NCBI RefSeq assembly: GCF_004114695.1
Contig: NZ_CP035310.1
Coordinates: 2,277,501-2,341,500, forward strand
DNA length: 64,000 nucleotides
Source of the DNA: Erythrobacter sp. HKB08
GTDB taxonomy: Bacteria > Pseudomonadota > Alphaproteobacteria > Sphingomonadales > Sphingomonadaceae
Reading direction: 5' to 3'
The notes below the pieces were generated by a model. It was given only the letters and a program-made list of their open reading frames with translations, had not been told where the DNA came from and searched no databases. Positions 41,875 through 50,651 of the stretch are shown here, piece by piece. Position 1 is the first letter of the stretch. Each line of letters opens with the position of its first letter. The translations under genes were made by a program, and so were the position numbers.

Positions 41875-44187
41875 TCAGCTGTCGGGCAGGCCGTCCTTCA
41901 GTTCCTGCAGCCAGAGATCGGCCACGGCATCGCTCGGCGCGCGCCAGTCGCCGCGTGGCGAGAGCGCCCCGCCCGCGCTCACCTTCGGCCCGTTCGGCAG
42001 CGCGCTGCGCTTGAACTGGCTGAACTGGAAGAAGCGCCAGAGGAATTTCTCGAGCCAGTGGCGGATCGTCGCGAGGTCGTATTCGCCCTTGCGTTCGTCC
42101 GGGAAACCCTCGGGCCATTCGCCCGCCTTCACATCGTGCCATGCATGCCAGGCGAGGAAGGCGACATGGCTCGGCTTCTGCCCCCAGCGGATGATGTGGT
42201 GGAGGAAGAAGTCGTTGAGCGCATAGGGGCCGATGGTGCTCTCGGTGCTCTGGATTTCGCCGTCCGCACCGGCGGGCACGAGCTCGGGCGAAATCTCGGT
42301 ATCGAGGATCGAGAGCAGGATTTCATCGGTCGCATCGTCGAACTGGTGCGTCGTGGTGGTCCAGCGGATGAGATACTGGATCAGCGTCTTCGGCACGCCC
42401 GAATTGACGTTGTAGTGGCTCATCTGGTCGCCCACGCCATAGGTGCACCAGCCGAGCGCGAGTTCGGAAAGGTCGCCCGTCCCGATAACCCAGCCGCCAT
42501 GCTGGCCCGACAGGCGGAACAGGTAATCGGTGCGCAGGCCCGCCTGCACATTCTCGAAGGTCACGTCGTAAACCGGCTCGCCATCGGCGAAGGGGTGGCC
42601 GATGTTCTCCAGCATCATCGTCGCGGTCGGCTTGATGTCGATTTCCTCGGCGGTGATGCCGAGCGCTTCCATCAGCTTCCACGCGTTCGACCTGGTAAGA
42701 TCCGAAGTGCCGAAACCCGGCATGGTATAGCCGCGGATCGTAGTGCGCGGCAGGCCAAGCTCGTCGCATGCCTTGGCCGCGACGATCAGCGCATGGGTGC
42801 TGTCTAGCCCGCCGGAAATGCCGATAACGAGCGACTTCGGGTTGGTCGCCTCGATCCGGCGGATGAGGCCGGAGACCTGGATGTTGAACGCCTCGTAGCA
42901 ATCCTCGTCCAGCTTGTGCTGGCGGTTGGGCACGAAGGGATAGCGCCGTACGGGGCGCTCTAGCCCGATATCGCCGCCTGCCGGTTCGTGGTCGAAGCTG
43001 ACCGTGCGATACCAGTCTTCCGGCCTGCCATCGGCTTCGGCGGCATCGTTGAACGTGCCCATCCGCATGCGTTCATTGAGGATGCGCTGGCAGTCGACAT
43101 CGGCGATGCAGAGTTCGGGCCGGCGGTCGAAGCGCACGCTTTCGACCAGCTCGTCGCCAAGTTCAAAGATCATGCCCTGCCCGTCCCACGCCATGTCGGT
43201 CGTGCTCTCGCCATAGCCGCTCGCCGAATAGGCATAGGCGCACGCGCCGCGCGCGCTGCTTGCACGGCACAACAGGTGGCGCTCGTCCGACTTGCCGATG
43301 GTGATGTTGGAGGCCGAGAGGTTGAGGACGATGGTCGCACCGGCCAGCGCGGCACGGATGCCGGGCGGGTTCGGAGCCCAGTAATCCTCGCAAATCTCGA
43401 TCCCGAAGCTGAAACCGGGGATGGTCGGATGGGCGAAGATCACGTCGGTCCCGAAGGGCACGCTCGCCCCGCAGATGTCGAGTGTCAGCCCGATGCATTC
43501 GTGACCGCGCGCGAACCAGCGCTTCTCGTAATACTCGCGGTAGTTCGGCAGGAAGCTCTTGGGCACGATGCCGAGGATTTCGCCGCGGCAGATCGCCAGC
43601 GCGCAATTGTAGACCCGGCCGTTGCGGCGCAGCGGCGCGCCGATGACGAGTACGGTCGCTATCTCCCGGCTTGCCTCGACGATATTCGCCAGATGCGTCT
43701 CGACCGCTTCGAGCAGCGCGGTCTGCATGTGCAAATCGTCGATCGCGTAGGAGGACAGGCACAGCTCGGGATAGAGCAGCAGGTCGACGTTCTGCGCGTC
43801 CGCCTTGCGCGCTTCCTCGAGTATCCCTTCGGCGTTGTAGGCCACGTCGGCGGTGCGCACCTTGGGCGTGCTCGTCGCGACGCGGACGAAGCCGTGGGTA
43901 TGCAAATCGTAGAACGGATGGGTGTCGCTCATTCGCGAGGGGCCTTTCGCTTTGCGAGGCGTGGTTCGGTCCGCCGGTTCGAGCCAGTCGGCTGGCTCGC
44001 AAATACCGAGATCGGCGAGGCGTTTCTGCACGGCGGCGCGGGCGATCTTGCCCTTCGCCTCCCAGCCGTAGACCGTTCGGCTCGGCCAGGGCTTCGGCTC
44101 GCCATAGCGCGCGCCGAATTCTTCCGCCGAAAGCGGCGGCTTTTTCGCCTCGCGCCAATGGCGGATTTTCTGGCCGGCCTTATGCAT
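41875..44187 (-). CDS. nadE: Glutamine-dependent NAD+ synthetase with N-terminal HTH domain
   Basis: NadE converts deamido-NAD to NAD using glutamine. From Met86 (MSDTHPFYDLHTHGFVR) the 685-residue body is a normal bacterial NadE. It has a nitrilase-type glutaminase domain with Glu140, Lys210 and Cys266 (IEICEDYW) and a synthetase domain with the PP-loop SGGLDS (458-463). Ahead of it, in frame without a stop, residues 1-85 (AGQKIRHWREAKKPPLSAEE, SRTVYGWEAKGKIARAAVQK) resemble an XRE-type HTH. The first ATG is 5' bounded by a promoter with a palindromic operator. An internal start at Met86 (complement of 43930-43932) has only a weak AAAGG upstream, so a fusion or dual start is possible. Confidence 0.9.
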   Translation of the reverse strand: MHKAGQKIRHWREAKKPPLSAEEFGARYGEPKPWPSRTVYGWEAKGKIARAAVQKRLADLGICEPADWLEPADRTTPRKAKGPSRMSDTHPFYDLHTHGFVRVATSTPKVRTADVAYNAEGILEEARKADAQNVDLLLYPELCLSSYAIDDLHMQTALLEAVETHLANIVEASREIATVLVIGAPLRRNGRVYNCALAICRGEILGIVPKSFLPNYREYYEKRWFARGHECIGLTLDICGASVPFGTDVIFAHPTIPGFSFGIEICEDYWAPNPPGIRAALAGATIVLNLSASNITIGKSDERHLLCRASSARGACAYAYSASGYGESTTDMAWDGQGMIFELGDELVESVRFDRRPELCIADVDCQRILNERMRMGTFNDAAEADGRPEDWYRTVSFDHEPAGGDIGLERPVRRYPFVPNRQHKLDEDCYEAFNIQVSGLIRRIEATNPKSLVIGISGGLDSTHALIVAAKACDELGLPRTTIRGYTMPGFGTSDLTRSNAWKLMEALGITAEEIDIKPTATMMLENIGHPFADGEPVYDVTFENVQAGLRTDYLFRLSGQHGGWVIGTGDLSELALGWCTYGVGDQMSHYNVNSGVPKTLIQYLIRWTTTTHQFDDATDEILLSILDTEISPELVPAGADGEIQSTESTIGPYALNDFFLHHIIRWGQKPSHVAFLAWHAWHDVKAGEWPEGFPDERKGEYDLATIRHWLEKFLWRFFQFSQFKRSALPNGPKVSAGGALSPRGDWRAPSDAVADLWLQELKDGLPDS

Positions 44188-44195
44188 GCACCTCT

Positions 44196-44223
44196 AGTAT
44201 CCTGAAAGGATACCGGCGGTCAA
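44196..44223 (-). promoter_or_regulatory. Promoter of the HTH-nadE gene
   Basis: On the minus strand TTGACC (complement of 44218-44223), a 16-base spacer and GATACT (complement of 44196-44201) form a good sigma-70 promoter directly after the topoisomerase stop codon. The start point would fall at or next to the ATG at 44187, so the mRNA could be nearly leaderless, although AGAGGTG precedes the ATG. Confidence 0.6.
44197..44213. promoter_or_regulatory. Palindromic operator over the HTH-nadE promoter
   Basis: GTATCCT-GAA-AGGATAC is a perfect 7-3-7 palindrome covering the spacer and -10 region of the promoter, 10 bases upstream of the first ATG. An HTH protein encoded immediately downstream makes autorepression the simplest reading. 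Confidence 0.7.
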
Positions 44224-45246
44224 TCAGGCTGCGAGCAATTCCTGCGCGGCGGGCGCTTCATGCAGCAATTCGATCAGCCCGCGTTCGTGCCGCGTCTGGT
44301 ATTTCGTCTTGCGCGGAAGGACCAGACCCTCGCGCCATTCCTCGAAGCCGTTGCTGCGCGAGAGAATGTCGATCACCGCCGGGTGGATGTAGCTCTTGCG
44401 AGCGATAGCGGGCGTGTTGCCGAGCTTGTCGGAAACTTCCTCCAGCATGGCGCTGATCGTCGGCTCCTCCTTCGCCTCGCACAGCAGGCCGAAGCCGAGG
44501 ACGCTGGCGTGCCAGGTGCGGAAGTTCTTGGCCGTGAATTCCTCGCCCATTGTTTCGCGCAGGTAAGCGTTGACGTCGCTGCTGCAGAGTTCGCAGCGGT
44601 TTCCGTCGGCGTCGTAGTACTGGAACAGGTGCTGTCCCGGCACGTCGCGCGCATCCTGCACCGCGCGCGCCAAATGCTCGTCGACCAGCGTCACGTCGCG
44701 TTCCTTGCCGCCCTTGCCGACGAAGTGGAAGCGCACCGTGTCGCCTTCGATCAGCGCATGTCGGTCGCGCAGAGTGGTCGCGCCGAAGCTCTTGTTGGTC
44801 TTCTTGTAAATCTGGTTGCCGATCCGCACGAAGCCCATGTCGAGCAGGCGCACGACAGCCGCCAGCACGCGCTCGCGGGTGGGACGGTCGCCCTTGATGT
44901 CTTCTTCCACCCGCTTGCGCACAAGTGGCAGGAGTTCGCCGAAGGCGAGGCACCCGTCGAACTTCTCGCCTTCCTTCATGACGCGGAAATCGGGGTGGTA
45001 GCGGTACTGCTTGCGCCCCTTGTCGTCATAGCCGGTGGCGAGGATGTGACCGTTCGGCGCGGGGCAAAACCATGCGTCGGTATAGGCAGGCGGCAGTGCG
45101 ATCGCATTGAGCCGGTCGCGCTCCTTGCTGTCTTTGATAAGCGCTCCCTTGGGATCGTAATAGGACCAGCCGGTGCCCGAGCGCTTGCGGCTGATGCCTG
45201 GCAGGCTGTCATCGACGAAGATGAGATCGGAAGGGTCAGACGCCAT
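44224..45246 (-). CDS. DNA topoisomerase IB
   Basis: A 340-residue poxvirus/eukaryote-type topoisomerase that relaxes supercoils through a 3'-phosphotyrosyl intermediate. Conserved catalytic blocks are RIGNQIYKKTNKSFGATTLR, FHFVGKGGKERDV and the C-terminal ARKSYIHP, with the nucleophile Tyr near residue 286. Bacterial TopIB genes are scattered and often accessory. It lies immediately upstream of HTH-nadE on the same strand. Confidence 0.95.
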   Translation of the reverse strand: MASDPSDLIFVDDSLPGISRKRSGTGWSYYDPKGALIKDSKERDRLNAIALPPAYTDAWFCPAPNGHILATGYDDKGRKQYRYHPDFRVMKEGEKFDGCLAFGELLPLVRKRVEEDIKGDRPTRERVLAAVVRLLDMGFVRIGNQIYKKTNKSFGATTLRDRHALIEGDTVRFHFVGKGGKERDVTLVDEHLARAVQDARDVPGQHLFQYYDADGNRCELCSSDVNAYLRETMGEEFTAKNFRTWHASVLGFGLLCEAKEEPTISAMLEEVSDKLGNTPAIARKSYIHPAVIDILSRSNGFEEWREGLVLPRKTKYQTRHERGLIELLHEAPAAQELLAA

Positions 45247-45422
45247 GGCGCATCAACTGCCTGAAAGCGCAGCCGGTTCCTTCGGTTCGTCGCAATTTGC
45301 TCCCGTGAAGTTCGGCCACCCGGCCTGAAAGCAATCCTGCGCGCGCTTGCGCTTGCGGTAGCAAACCGCCACCCCAAGTCGAACAGCCTTGCACAGCCAA
45401 GCCGACAGGAGCGCAAACGACG

Positions 45423-46274
45423 ATGGCCGATCCCACCTACACCCCGCCCAAGGTCTGGACCCACGATGCCGAGAACGGCGGGCGCTTCGCCAGCATCAAC
45501 CGGCCGACCGCCGGTGCGCGCGAGGACAAGGACCTGCCGGTCGGCGAACACGACTTCCAGCTCTACTCGCTCGCCACGCCCAACGGGGTGAAGGCGACGG
45601 TCATGTTCGAGGAATTGCTCGAAGCCGGTTTTTCGGATGCCGAATACGATGCGTGGACGGTCAATATCGGCGACGGGGTGCAGTTCACCTCCGGCTTCGT
45701 CGACCTCAACCCCAACAGCAAGATCCCGACCATGCTCGACCGCAGCGGCGATGAACCCGTTCGCGTGTTCGAAAGCGGGGCGATCCTGATGCACCTCGCC
45801 GAGAAGTTCGGCGCCTTCCTGCCAACCGATCACACGCGCGCCGAAGTGCTGAGCTGGCTGTTTTGGCAGGTCGGCAGCGCGCCCTTCATCGGGGGCGGTT
45901 TCGGCCATTTCTACGCCTATGCGCCGGAGAAATACGAGTACCCGATCAACCGCTACGCGATGGAAACCAAGCGCCTGTTCGACGTCGCCGACCAGCGTCT
46001 CGCCAGGTCGCAATATCTCGGCGGCGACGAATACACGATCGCCGACATCGCGACCTTCCCGTGGCTCGCACCCTTTGTGACCGGCGGGATCTACAACGAC
46101 GCGAAGACCTTCCTCTCGATCGACGAATACGAGCATGTCGGACGCTGGGCGCGCGAAATCCTTGACCGCCCGGCCGTGCGCCGCGGCCGCATCGTCAACA
46201 AGGCCTGGGGCGAGGAGGACGAGCAACTGCTCGAGCGCCACTCGGCCGCCGATTTCGAAGGCAAGAAAATCTGA
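45423..46274 (+). CDS. yghU: Glutathione-dependent disulfide-bond oxidoreductase
   Basis: A 283-residue nu-class GST of the YghU/YfcG type with disulfide-bond reductase activity. The N-terminal extension (YTPPKVWTHDAENGGRFASI) and NRPTAGAREDKDLPVGEHDF match YghU, and FTSGFVDLNPNSKIPTMLDR with FESGAILMHLAEKFG form the glutathione site. Length matches E. coli YghU (288). It is monocistronic, and a GPH-family transporter gene follows. Confidence 0.95.
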   Translation: MADPTYTPPKVWTHDAENGGRFASINRPTAGAREDKDLPVGEHDFQLYSLATPNGVKATVMFEELLEAGFSDAEYDAWTVNIGDGVQFTSGFVDLNPNSKIPTMLDRSGDEPVRVFESGAILMHLAEKFGAFLPTDHTRAEVLSWLFWQVGSAPFIGGGFGHFYAYAPEKYEYPINRYAMETKRLFDVADQRLARSQYLGGDEYTIADIATFPWLAPFVTGGIYNDAKTFLSIDEYEHVGRWAREILDRPAVRRGRIVNKAWGEEDEQLLERHSAADFEGKKI

Positions 46275-46338
46275 CCGGCGGCGCGGGCGGTTGACAGCAA
46301 CGCCCGCATCGCTTCCTCTCGGACTTGAGGAGAAGCCT

Positions 46339-47718
46339 TTGGCCGAGAGGTCGCACGAGAAGATCGGGATCGGCGAAAAGCTGGGCTACGGCGTCGCGGA
46401 CCTGTCGTCGGGCCTCTACCTCAATTTCTTCGGCTTCTTCCTGCTCTATTTCTTCGTCGACCTCGGAGGGCTGGCACCCGCGGCCATCGGCCTCATGCTG
46501 TTCCTGACCAAGCTGGTCGATGCCGTGACCGACCCGATGATGGGCGCGATCGCGGACCGCACGCGCACGCGCTGGGGCCGCTACCGCCCCTATCTGTTGT
46601 GGGGAGCGCTGCCCTTCGGCGCATGCGGCGCGCTGGTCTTCGCCGCGCCCGACCTCAGTCCGGCGATGACGCTGGTGTGGGCCTATGCGACCTACACGCT
46701 GGCGATGCTCGCATACACGGCGGTCAACGTGCCCTACTCCGGCCTGCTCGGCGTGATCTCGCCCTCGGCGCACGAACGGGCGAGCGTCACCGCCTATCGC
46801 ATGGTCTTCTCCTCGCTGGCCGGTATCACGATCGGCATCCTCGGCACGACGATGGTGCGAGAGCTCGGCGGCGGCGACGAGGCACTTGGCATCTTGCTGA
46901 CGATGAGCTGCATTGCCGCCTTCTCGGTCTTCTGCATCCTCACGACCTTCTTCACGACGAAGGAGCGCATCCCGCCGGCTCCGCAGCGCGGATCGATCAG
47001 GCAGGACCTCGCCGCACTCGTCCGCACCCCGCCATGGATCGCGCTCGCCATAGCAGCGATCCTCGGCGTTCTCGCGATCGCTTCGCGCGCCGGGAGCGCA
47101 TTGTTCTGGTTCAAATACGTCGCGCAGGATCAGGGCACGCCGGTGCTGCTGTTCCTCGACCGGGTCGCGCTGTTCTACACCGCGCTCGCGCTCGGGCAGG
47201 TTAGCGGCGTGGTCCTCGGCAATTTGCTGCAGCGCCGGTTCGAGAAGCGCGACATCATCCTCTTCGGCGGCATGCTCAAGGTCGCGGGCATTCTCGCGTT
47301 CTACCTCTTCCCGATCGACGCAGTGGTGCCGCAAACCTTCGCGCAGCTGTTCGTCGGCATCGGCTTCGGGTTGCTGATGGTGATGTCGTTCTCGATGTTC
47401 ACCGACATTGCCGAGTTCGTCGACTGGAAGTCCGGCCTGCAGATGACCGGGCTGGTTGTCGCCGCGTCGATCTTCGCGGTGAAGGCAGGCATCGCGTTCG
47501 GCTCGGCCGTTCCGGGCTTCGTGCTCGACCTGACGGGCTTCGTCGCGGGCGAGGTGCAGAGCGAGACCGCCATGCTCGGGATCGAGCTGTCCTTCGCGGT
47601 CATCCCCGCCCTGTCGCTCGTCCCGGCGATGATCGCGATGTTGTTCTACCGCCTCGACCACAAAACGATTGCGCGGGTCGAGGCCGACCTCGGCATTCGC
47701 CGCGCAGAAAACGCCTGA
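46339..47718 (+). CDS. GPH-family (MelB-like) MFS symporter
   Basis: A 459-residue transporter with twelve helices in the glycoside-pentoside-hexuronide family. The start used is TTG with GAGGAG seven bases upstream; earlier in-frame codons belong to the end of yghU in another frame. EKLGYGVADLSSGLYLNFFG, DAVTDPMMGAIADRTRTRWG and YRPYLLWGALPFG are typical GPH motifs, the Asp residues being the cation site of MelB. The substrate is unknown, and no sugar catabolism genes adjoin it. Confidence 0.88.
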   Translation: MAERSHEKIGIGEKLGYGVADLSSGLYLNFFGFFLLYFFVDLGGLAPAAIGLMLFLTKLVDAVTDPMMGAIADRTRTRWGRYRPYLLWGALPFGACGALVFAAPDLSPAMTLVWAYATYTLAMLAYTAVNVPYSGLLGVISPSAHERASVTAYRMVFSSLAGITIGILGTTMVRELGGGDEALGILLTMSCIAAFSVFCILTTFFTTKERIPPAPQRGSIRQDLAALVRTPPWIALAIAAILGVLAIASRAGSALFWFKYVAQDQGTPVLLFLDRVALFYTALALGQVSGVVLGNLLQRRFEKRDIILFGGMLKVAGILAFYLFPIDAVVPQTFAQLFVGIGFGLLMVMSFSMFTDIAEFVDWKSGLQMTGLVVAASIFAVKAGIAFGSAVPGFVLDLTGFVAGEVQSETAMLGIELSFAVIPALSLVPAMIAMLFYRLDHKTIARVEADLGIRRAENA

Positions 47719-47765
47719 CGGGCCTTCACAAGCCGGTTTGACGCGTTATAGGGAGCGCCCGCTGC

Positions 47766-47840
47766 TGGGGTGTAGCCAAGCGGTAAGGCAGCGGTTTTTG
47801 GTACCGCCATGCGCAGGTTCGAATCCTGCCACCCCAGCCA
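47766..47840 (+). tRNA. tRNA-Gln (UUG)
   Basis: A complete cloverleaf. The acceptor stem is TGGGGTG/CACCCCA with encoded GCCA, the D-arm AGCCAAGCGGTAAGGC, and the anticodon stem-loop GCGGT-TTTTGGT-ACCGC with anticodon TTG. The T-arm is GCAGGTTCGAATCCTGC. The last 19 bases and the following 10 recur as a direct repeat at 47942-47970. Confidence 0.97.
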
Positions 47841-47850
47841 GCCTTTCCCG
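47822..47850 (+). repeat. Direct repeat covering tRNA-Gln 3' end, copy 1
   Basis: 29 bases comprising the end of the T-arm, the acceptor 3' strand with CCA and ten downstream bases. They recur without mismatch at 47942-47970, 120 bases further on, which resembles an attL/attR duplication made by integration at a tRNA gene. Confidence 0.85.
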
Positions 47851-47941
47851 AACAATTGTCAGCTGAGGATCGAACCTGCTCCCGCAGGGATTGCAGGTCG
47901 AAGCCGAAGCGCGTCAGCGCGCAGGCGACGCCGGAGGCGGC
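47851..47941. other. 91-base insert between tRNA-Gln 3' repeats
   Basis: The segment between the two direct repeats has several short inverted motifs (CCTGCTCCCGCAGG, GCGCGTCAGCGCGC, GCGACGCCGGAGGCGGC) and no coding frame. It is too short for a mobile element and could be the scar of an excised island, or a REP-like hairpin unit inserted next to the tRNA. Confidence 0.5.
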
Positions 47942-47970
47942 AATCCTGCCACCCCAGCCAGCCTTTCCCG
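47942..47970 (+). repeat. Direct repeat of tRNA-Gln 3' end, copy 2
   Basis: A perfect 29-base copy of 47822-47850. It contains only the 3' part of a tRNA and cannot encode one. It lies 13 bases from the end of the convergent DUF1499 gene. Confidence 0.85.
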
Positions 47971-47983
47971 GACGAGTTTTCGC

Positions 47984-48895
47984 TTATTCGGCTTCGTCGC
48001 TCTCGGCGTCGGCCTCTGCGGCTTCTTCGATCGCCGGCGCCTCGCTCGGCATGCGCGAGGTCAGGCGGTCGAGCGTCGCCTGGCGCAGGTCTGCAATGCG
48101 CTCGGCATTCACGCCGAGGTCGCTCAGGCCCACGCGCGAGGTCGAGCGGAAATCGACCTTCGAGCCGTTCTCGGTCGGTCGCACGCGGGCAACCACGTCG
48201 TCGAGGAAGCCGTACCAGAATACCTTGTCGGTCCCCTCGACTATGCCCGTCTCGGCATTGGCGGTGATGTTCTTGTAGCCGCGCATTTCCATCGCGGCCT
48301 CGATCACCGCGACGACCTCGTCGACCGGTTCTTCGACATAGAGCGTCGAGAGGTCGAGATCGGGGTAACCCGTGGCGATCAGGTCGGCGAGCGTCTTGCC
48401 CGCGACGGATTCCTGCCCCTGGTATTCCTCCAGCGTGTCGAGCGGCACGTCGAACGGGTGGAGCGCGTTCTTCGCCTCGTCGGCTTCGCGCGCGGCGACC
48501 ATTTCGTCGGAGAACTGCGGCGGATCGGCGGTGTCGGTCGCGACGTCATGGATGAACGGCACGCTCTGCGCCTGGTTGCGGAGGCCGATCAGCCCGGCGA
48601 ACAGCGCCACGGGGATCGCCAGCGCGACCAGCGCCGAGAACCAGCCCGTGCGCGGCTTCTTCGCCAGCGTCGCGACAAGCGCGGCGAGCGCGATCACCCC
48701 GAGCAGCGTCGGCAGCAGCGGCAGCGGCAGGCTGGGCGGCGCGATCGGGCGCATGGCGCTCATCGTCAGGGTCGAGAAACCGGTGAGCGGCTTCCAAAGC
48801 CCGGCGGTGGCGCCGAACATGGCGATGGCGAACCACAGGATGCTCAGCACCGAGAGGGCGAGCGCAAGGCGGGCGAAACGGGCGCGTTTGGTCAT
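47984..48895 (-). CDS. DUF1499 domain membrane protein
   Basis: A 303-residue protein with three or four N-terminal membrane helices (to about residue 105) and a soluble C-terminal DUF1499 domain. The N-terminal edge of the domain, VPFIHDVATDTADPPQF, is the family hallmark. The C-terminus is acidic (EEAAEADAESDEAE). Function is unknown; the family is widespread in alphaproteobacteria. It may be co-transcribed after the aspartic protease gene, 42 bases upstream. Confidence 0.87.
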   Translation of the reverse strand: MTKRARFARLALALSVLSILWFAIAMFGATAGLWKPLTGFSTLTMSAMRPIAPPSLPLPLLPTLLGVIALAALVATLAKKPRTGWFSALVALAIPVALFAGLIGLRNQAQSVPFIHDVATDTADPPQFSDEMVAAREADEAKNALHPFDVPLDTLEEYQGQESVAGKTLADLIATGYPDLDLSTLYVEEPVDEVVAVIEAAMEMRGYKNITANAETGIVEGTDKVFWYGFLDDVVARVRPTENGSKVDFRSTSRVGLSDLGVNAERIADLRQATLDRLTSRMPSEAPAIEEAAEADAESDEAE

Positions 48896-48937
48896 GGACG
48901 CGATTGATGCCGCAGCGCGCGCGTCACGGCAAGCGCG

Positions 48938-49615
48938 TTAAGACTCGCTCCACTCCACCGCAGGCTGCGGATTGTTGGGCACGAGGATCAGCGTGTTGTC
49001 CTCCACCCGCCAGCTCTTGAGCCGCGAGAGGAGGTTCATGCCGATGACGTTCGTATCGCCCAGATTGGGCGCGATGACCGCGTCGAGCCCGCGCGCCGCG
49101 ACATTGCCGAAGCGCAGTTCCTCGACCGTCGCGACCTTGGCGGAGATCGTGCCGTTCGCCGTATTGAGGCGGATTGGCAGGCCGCCGGGACGCGGCTCGA
49201 GGCCGATGCGGCTTGCGGTCCGGTCCGACAGGGCAGTCAGCGTCGCGCCGGTATCGATCATGAAATTGACCGGCTCGCCATTGACCTCGGCCTGCAGCCA
49301 GAAATGCCCGTCGCGCGCCATCGGGATGCGCGTTTCCCCGCCCTCGACCACCTGTTCGGGCAGGCCAACCTGCGGAACGGCCATTTCGAGGCGCGGGTCG
49401 AAGCGCGACAGTTGCAGCACGACGAGGATCAGGATGCCGCCGAGCACCATAGTGCTCGCACCGCGGATGAAGCGGCCGAACGCCATGTCGCGCCCGGCCA
49501 TGATCGCACCGACCCAGCCGACGAGGACTGCGGCAATCGTGGCGATCAGCAGGCCCGATCGCGGCACTTCCGCGATGACGCCCGAGACGGCCTCGATGAT
49601 CTGCGATTCATCCAT
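48938..49615 (-). CDS. Retroviral-type aspartic protease (TIGR02281 family)
   Basis: A 225-residue protein with two N-terminal membrane helices and a single pepsin-like half-domain. VNFMIDTGATLTALSDRTAS contains the catalytic Asp in DTGAT, and GLDAVIAPNLGDTNVIGMNL the conserved flap/ILG-like region. Such clan AA proteins act as homodimers, like retroviral protease; substrates are unknown. The start complementary to 49613-49615 gives MDESQIIEAV. Confidence 0.87.
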   Translation of the reverse strand: MDESQIIEAVSGVIAEVPRSGLLIATIAAVLVGWVGAIMAGRDMAFGRFIRGASTMVLGGILILVVLQLSRFDPRLEMAVPQVGLPEQVVEGGETRIPMARDGHFWLQAEVNGEPVNFMIDTGATLTALSDRTASRIGLEPRPGGLPIRLNTANGTISAKVATVEELRFGNVAARGLDAVIAPNLGDTNVIGMNLLSRLKSWRVEDNTLILVPNNPQPAVEWSES

Positions 49616-49663
49616 GCAGGCAATATAGGGAGCGGCCCCCTGCCCGTCCATGAACCGCACGCA

Positions 49664-50620
49664 TCAGCGAGTGCCGAGGATGGCCCGCGCGAGCGAAAGG
49701 CCCGATTTGAAGGCGCCCTCGACCCGCGCCTGCACCAGCCAGTCGCCGCATACGCCGAGGCGCTCGCCTGCATCCCACAGGCACGGCGCATCGCCGACCG
49801 GATCGGCCTGCGCATAGCGCCAGCGGTGGGCGGCAAGGTGATCGGGCTCCACCGGCGCGATACCCGCGAACTCGAAGAAGTCTGCAAGGACGAGCCGCGC
49901 GGCTTCCTCCTGCTCGCATTCGAGGATTTCGCGCGAGCGGTCGGGCGAGGCATGCACGACCCAGCTCTCGCTGCCATCGCGCCCCGGTTTTGCGCCGTTG
50001 CGCGCGGCCCAGCCGATCGGTCCGGTCTTGCTGCGCAGCGTGTCGCTTTCGATCGCGAGCGCTTGCGGGAAGTGCGCCATGATCGCCCAGCACGGGTCCG
50101 ACTGCGATCCGGCGGCGAGCGTAGCGTGATGAGGCGCGGCGCTCTCCAGCAGCACGGCGGCCTGCTCGGCAGGGATGGCGCAGATGATGGTCCGCGCGTG
50201 CAGCACGTCGCTCTCCGTATGCAGGGTCCAGTCATTATCGCCGCGTTCGATCCTCTCGATGCGCGTGCCCCATTGGACGTCGAGGTCGTCCGCCATCGCC
50301 CTGATCGGCGCGTTCATGCCCGGCGTGCCGACCCAGGCCTCGTCCCCGGCGGCCGGCCAGCGCGCGACGACGCCCGCCTGCTCCCAAGCCTCGACCGCCG
50401 CGAGAAAATCGGGATCACGCGCGGTGAAGTATTGCGCGCCGTGATCGAAGCGCAGGGTCTCGCCGCCCACTTCCGCGCGACGTGTCGCCATGCGTCCGCC
50501 GGGCCCGCGTCCCTTGTCGAAGACCACGGGCGCATGTCCGGCGCAGGCGAGTTCGGTTGCACAGGCGAGGCCGGCCATGCCGCCGCCGATGATGGCAATG
50601 TCTATCGATTTTCCGTCCAT
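49664..50620 (-). CDS. Renalase-like FAD-dependent oxidoreductase
   Basis: A 318-residue flavoprotein. IDIAIIGGGMAGLACATELA binds the ADP moiety of FAD, and GRGPGGRMATRRA and FDHGAQYFTARDPDF are hallmark renalase/YgiS-type motifs. Renalases oxidise aberrant 2- and 6-dihydro-NAD(P)H isomers. The start complementary to 50618-50620 (MDGKSIDIA) was chosen because the sequence upstream is Arg-rich and family-unlike. It is 31 bases after egtD on the same strand. Confidence 0.88.
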   Translation of the reverse strand: MDGKSIDIAIIGGGMAGLACATELACAGHAPVVFDKGRGPGGRMATRRAEVGGETLRFDHGAQYFTARDPDFLAAVEAWEQAGVVARWPAAGDEAWVGTPGMNAPIRAMADDLDVQWGTRIERIERGDNDWTLHTESDVLHARTIICAIPAEQAAVLLESAAPHHATLAAGSQSDPCWAIMAHFPQALAIESDTLRSKTGPIGWAARNGAKPGRDGSESWVVHASPDRSREILECEQEEAARLVLADFFEFAGIAPVEPDHLAAHRWRYAQADPVGDAPCLWDAGERLGVCGDWLVQARVEGAFKSGLSLARAILGTR

Positions 50621-50651
50621 GCCGCGCCAACGCGCGCGCAAAGGGAAGGTT

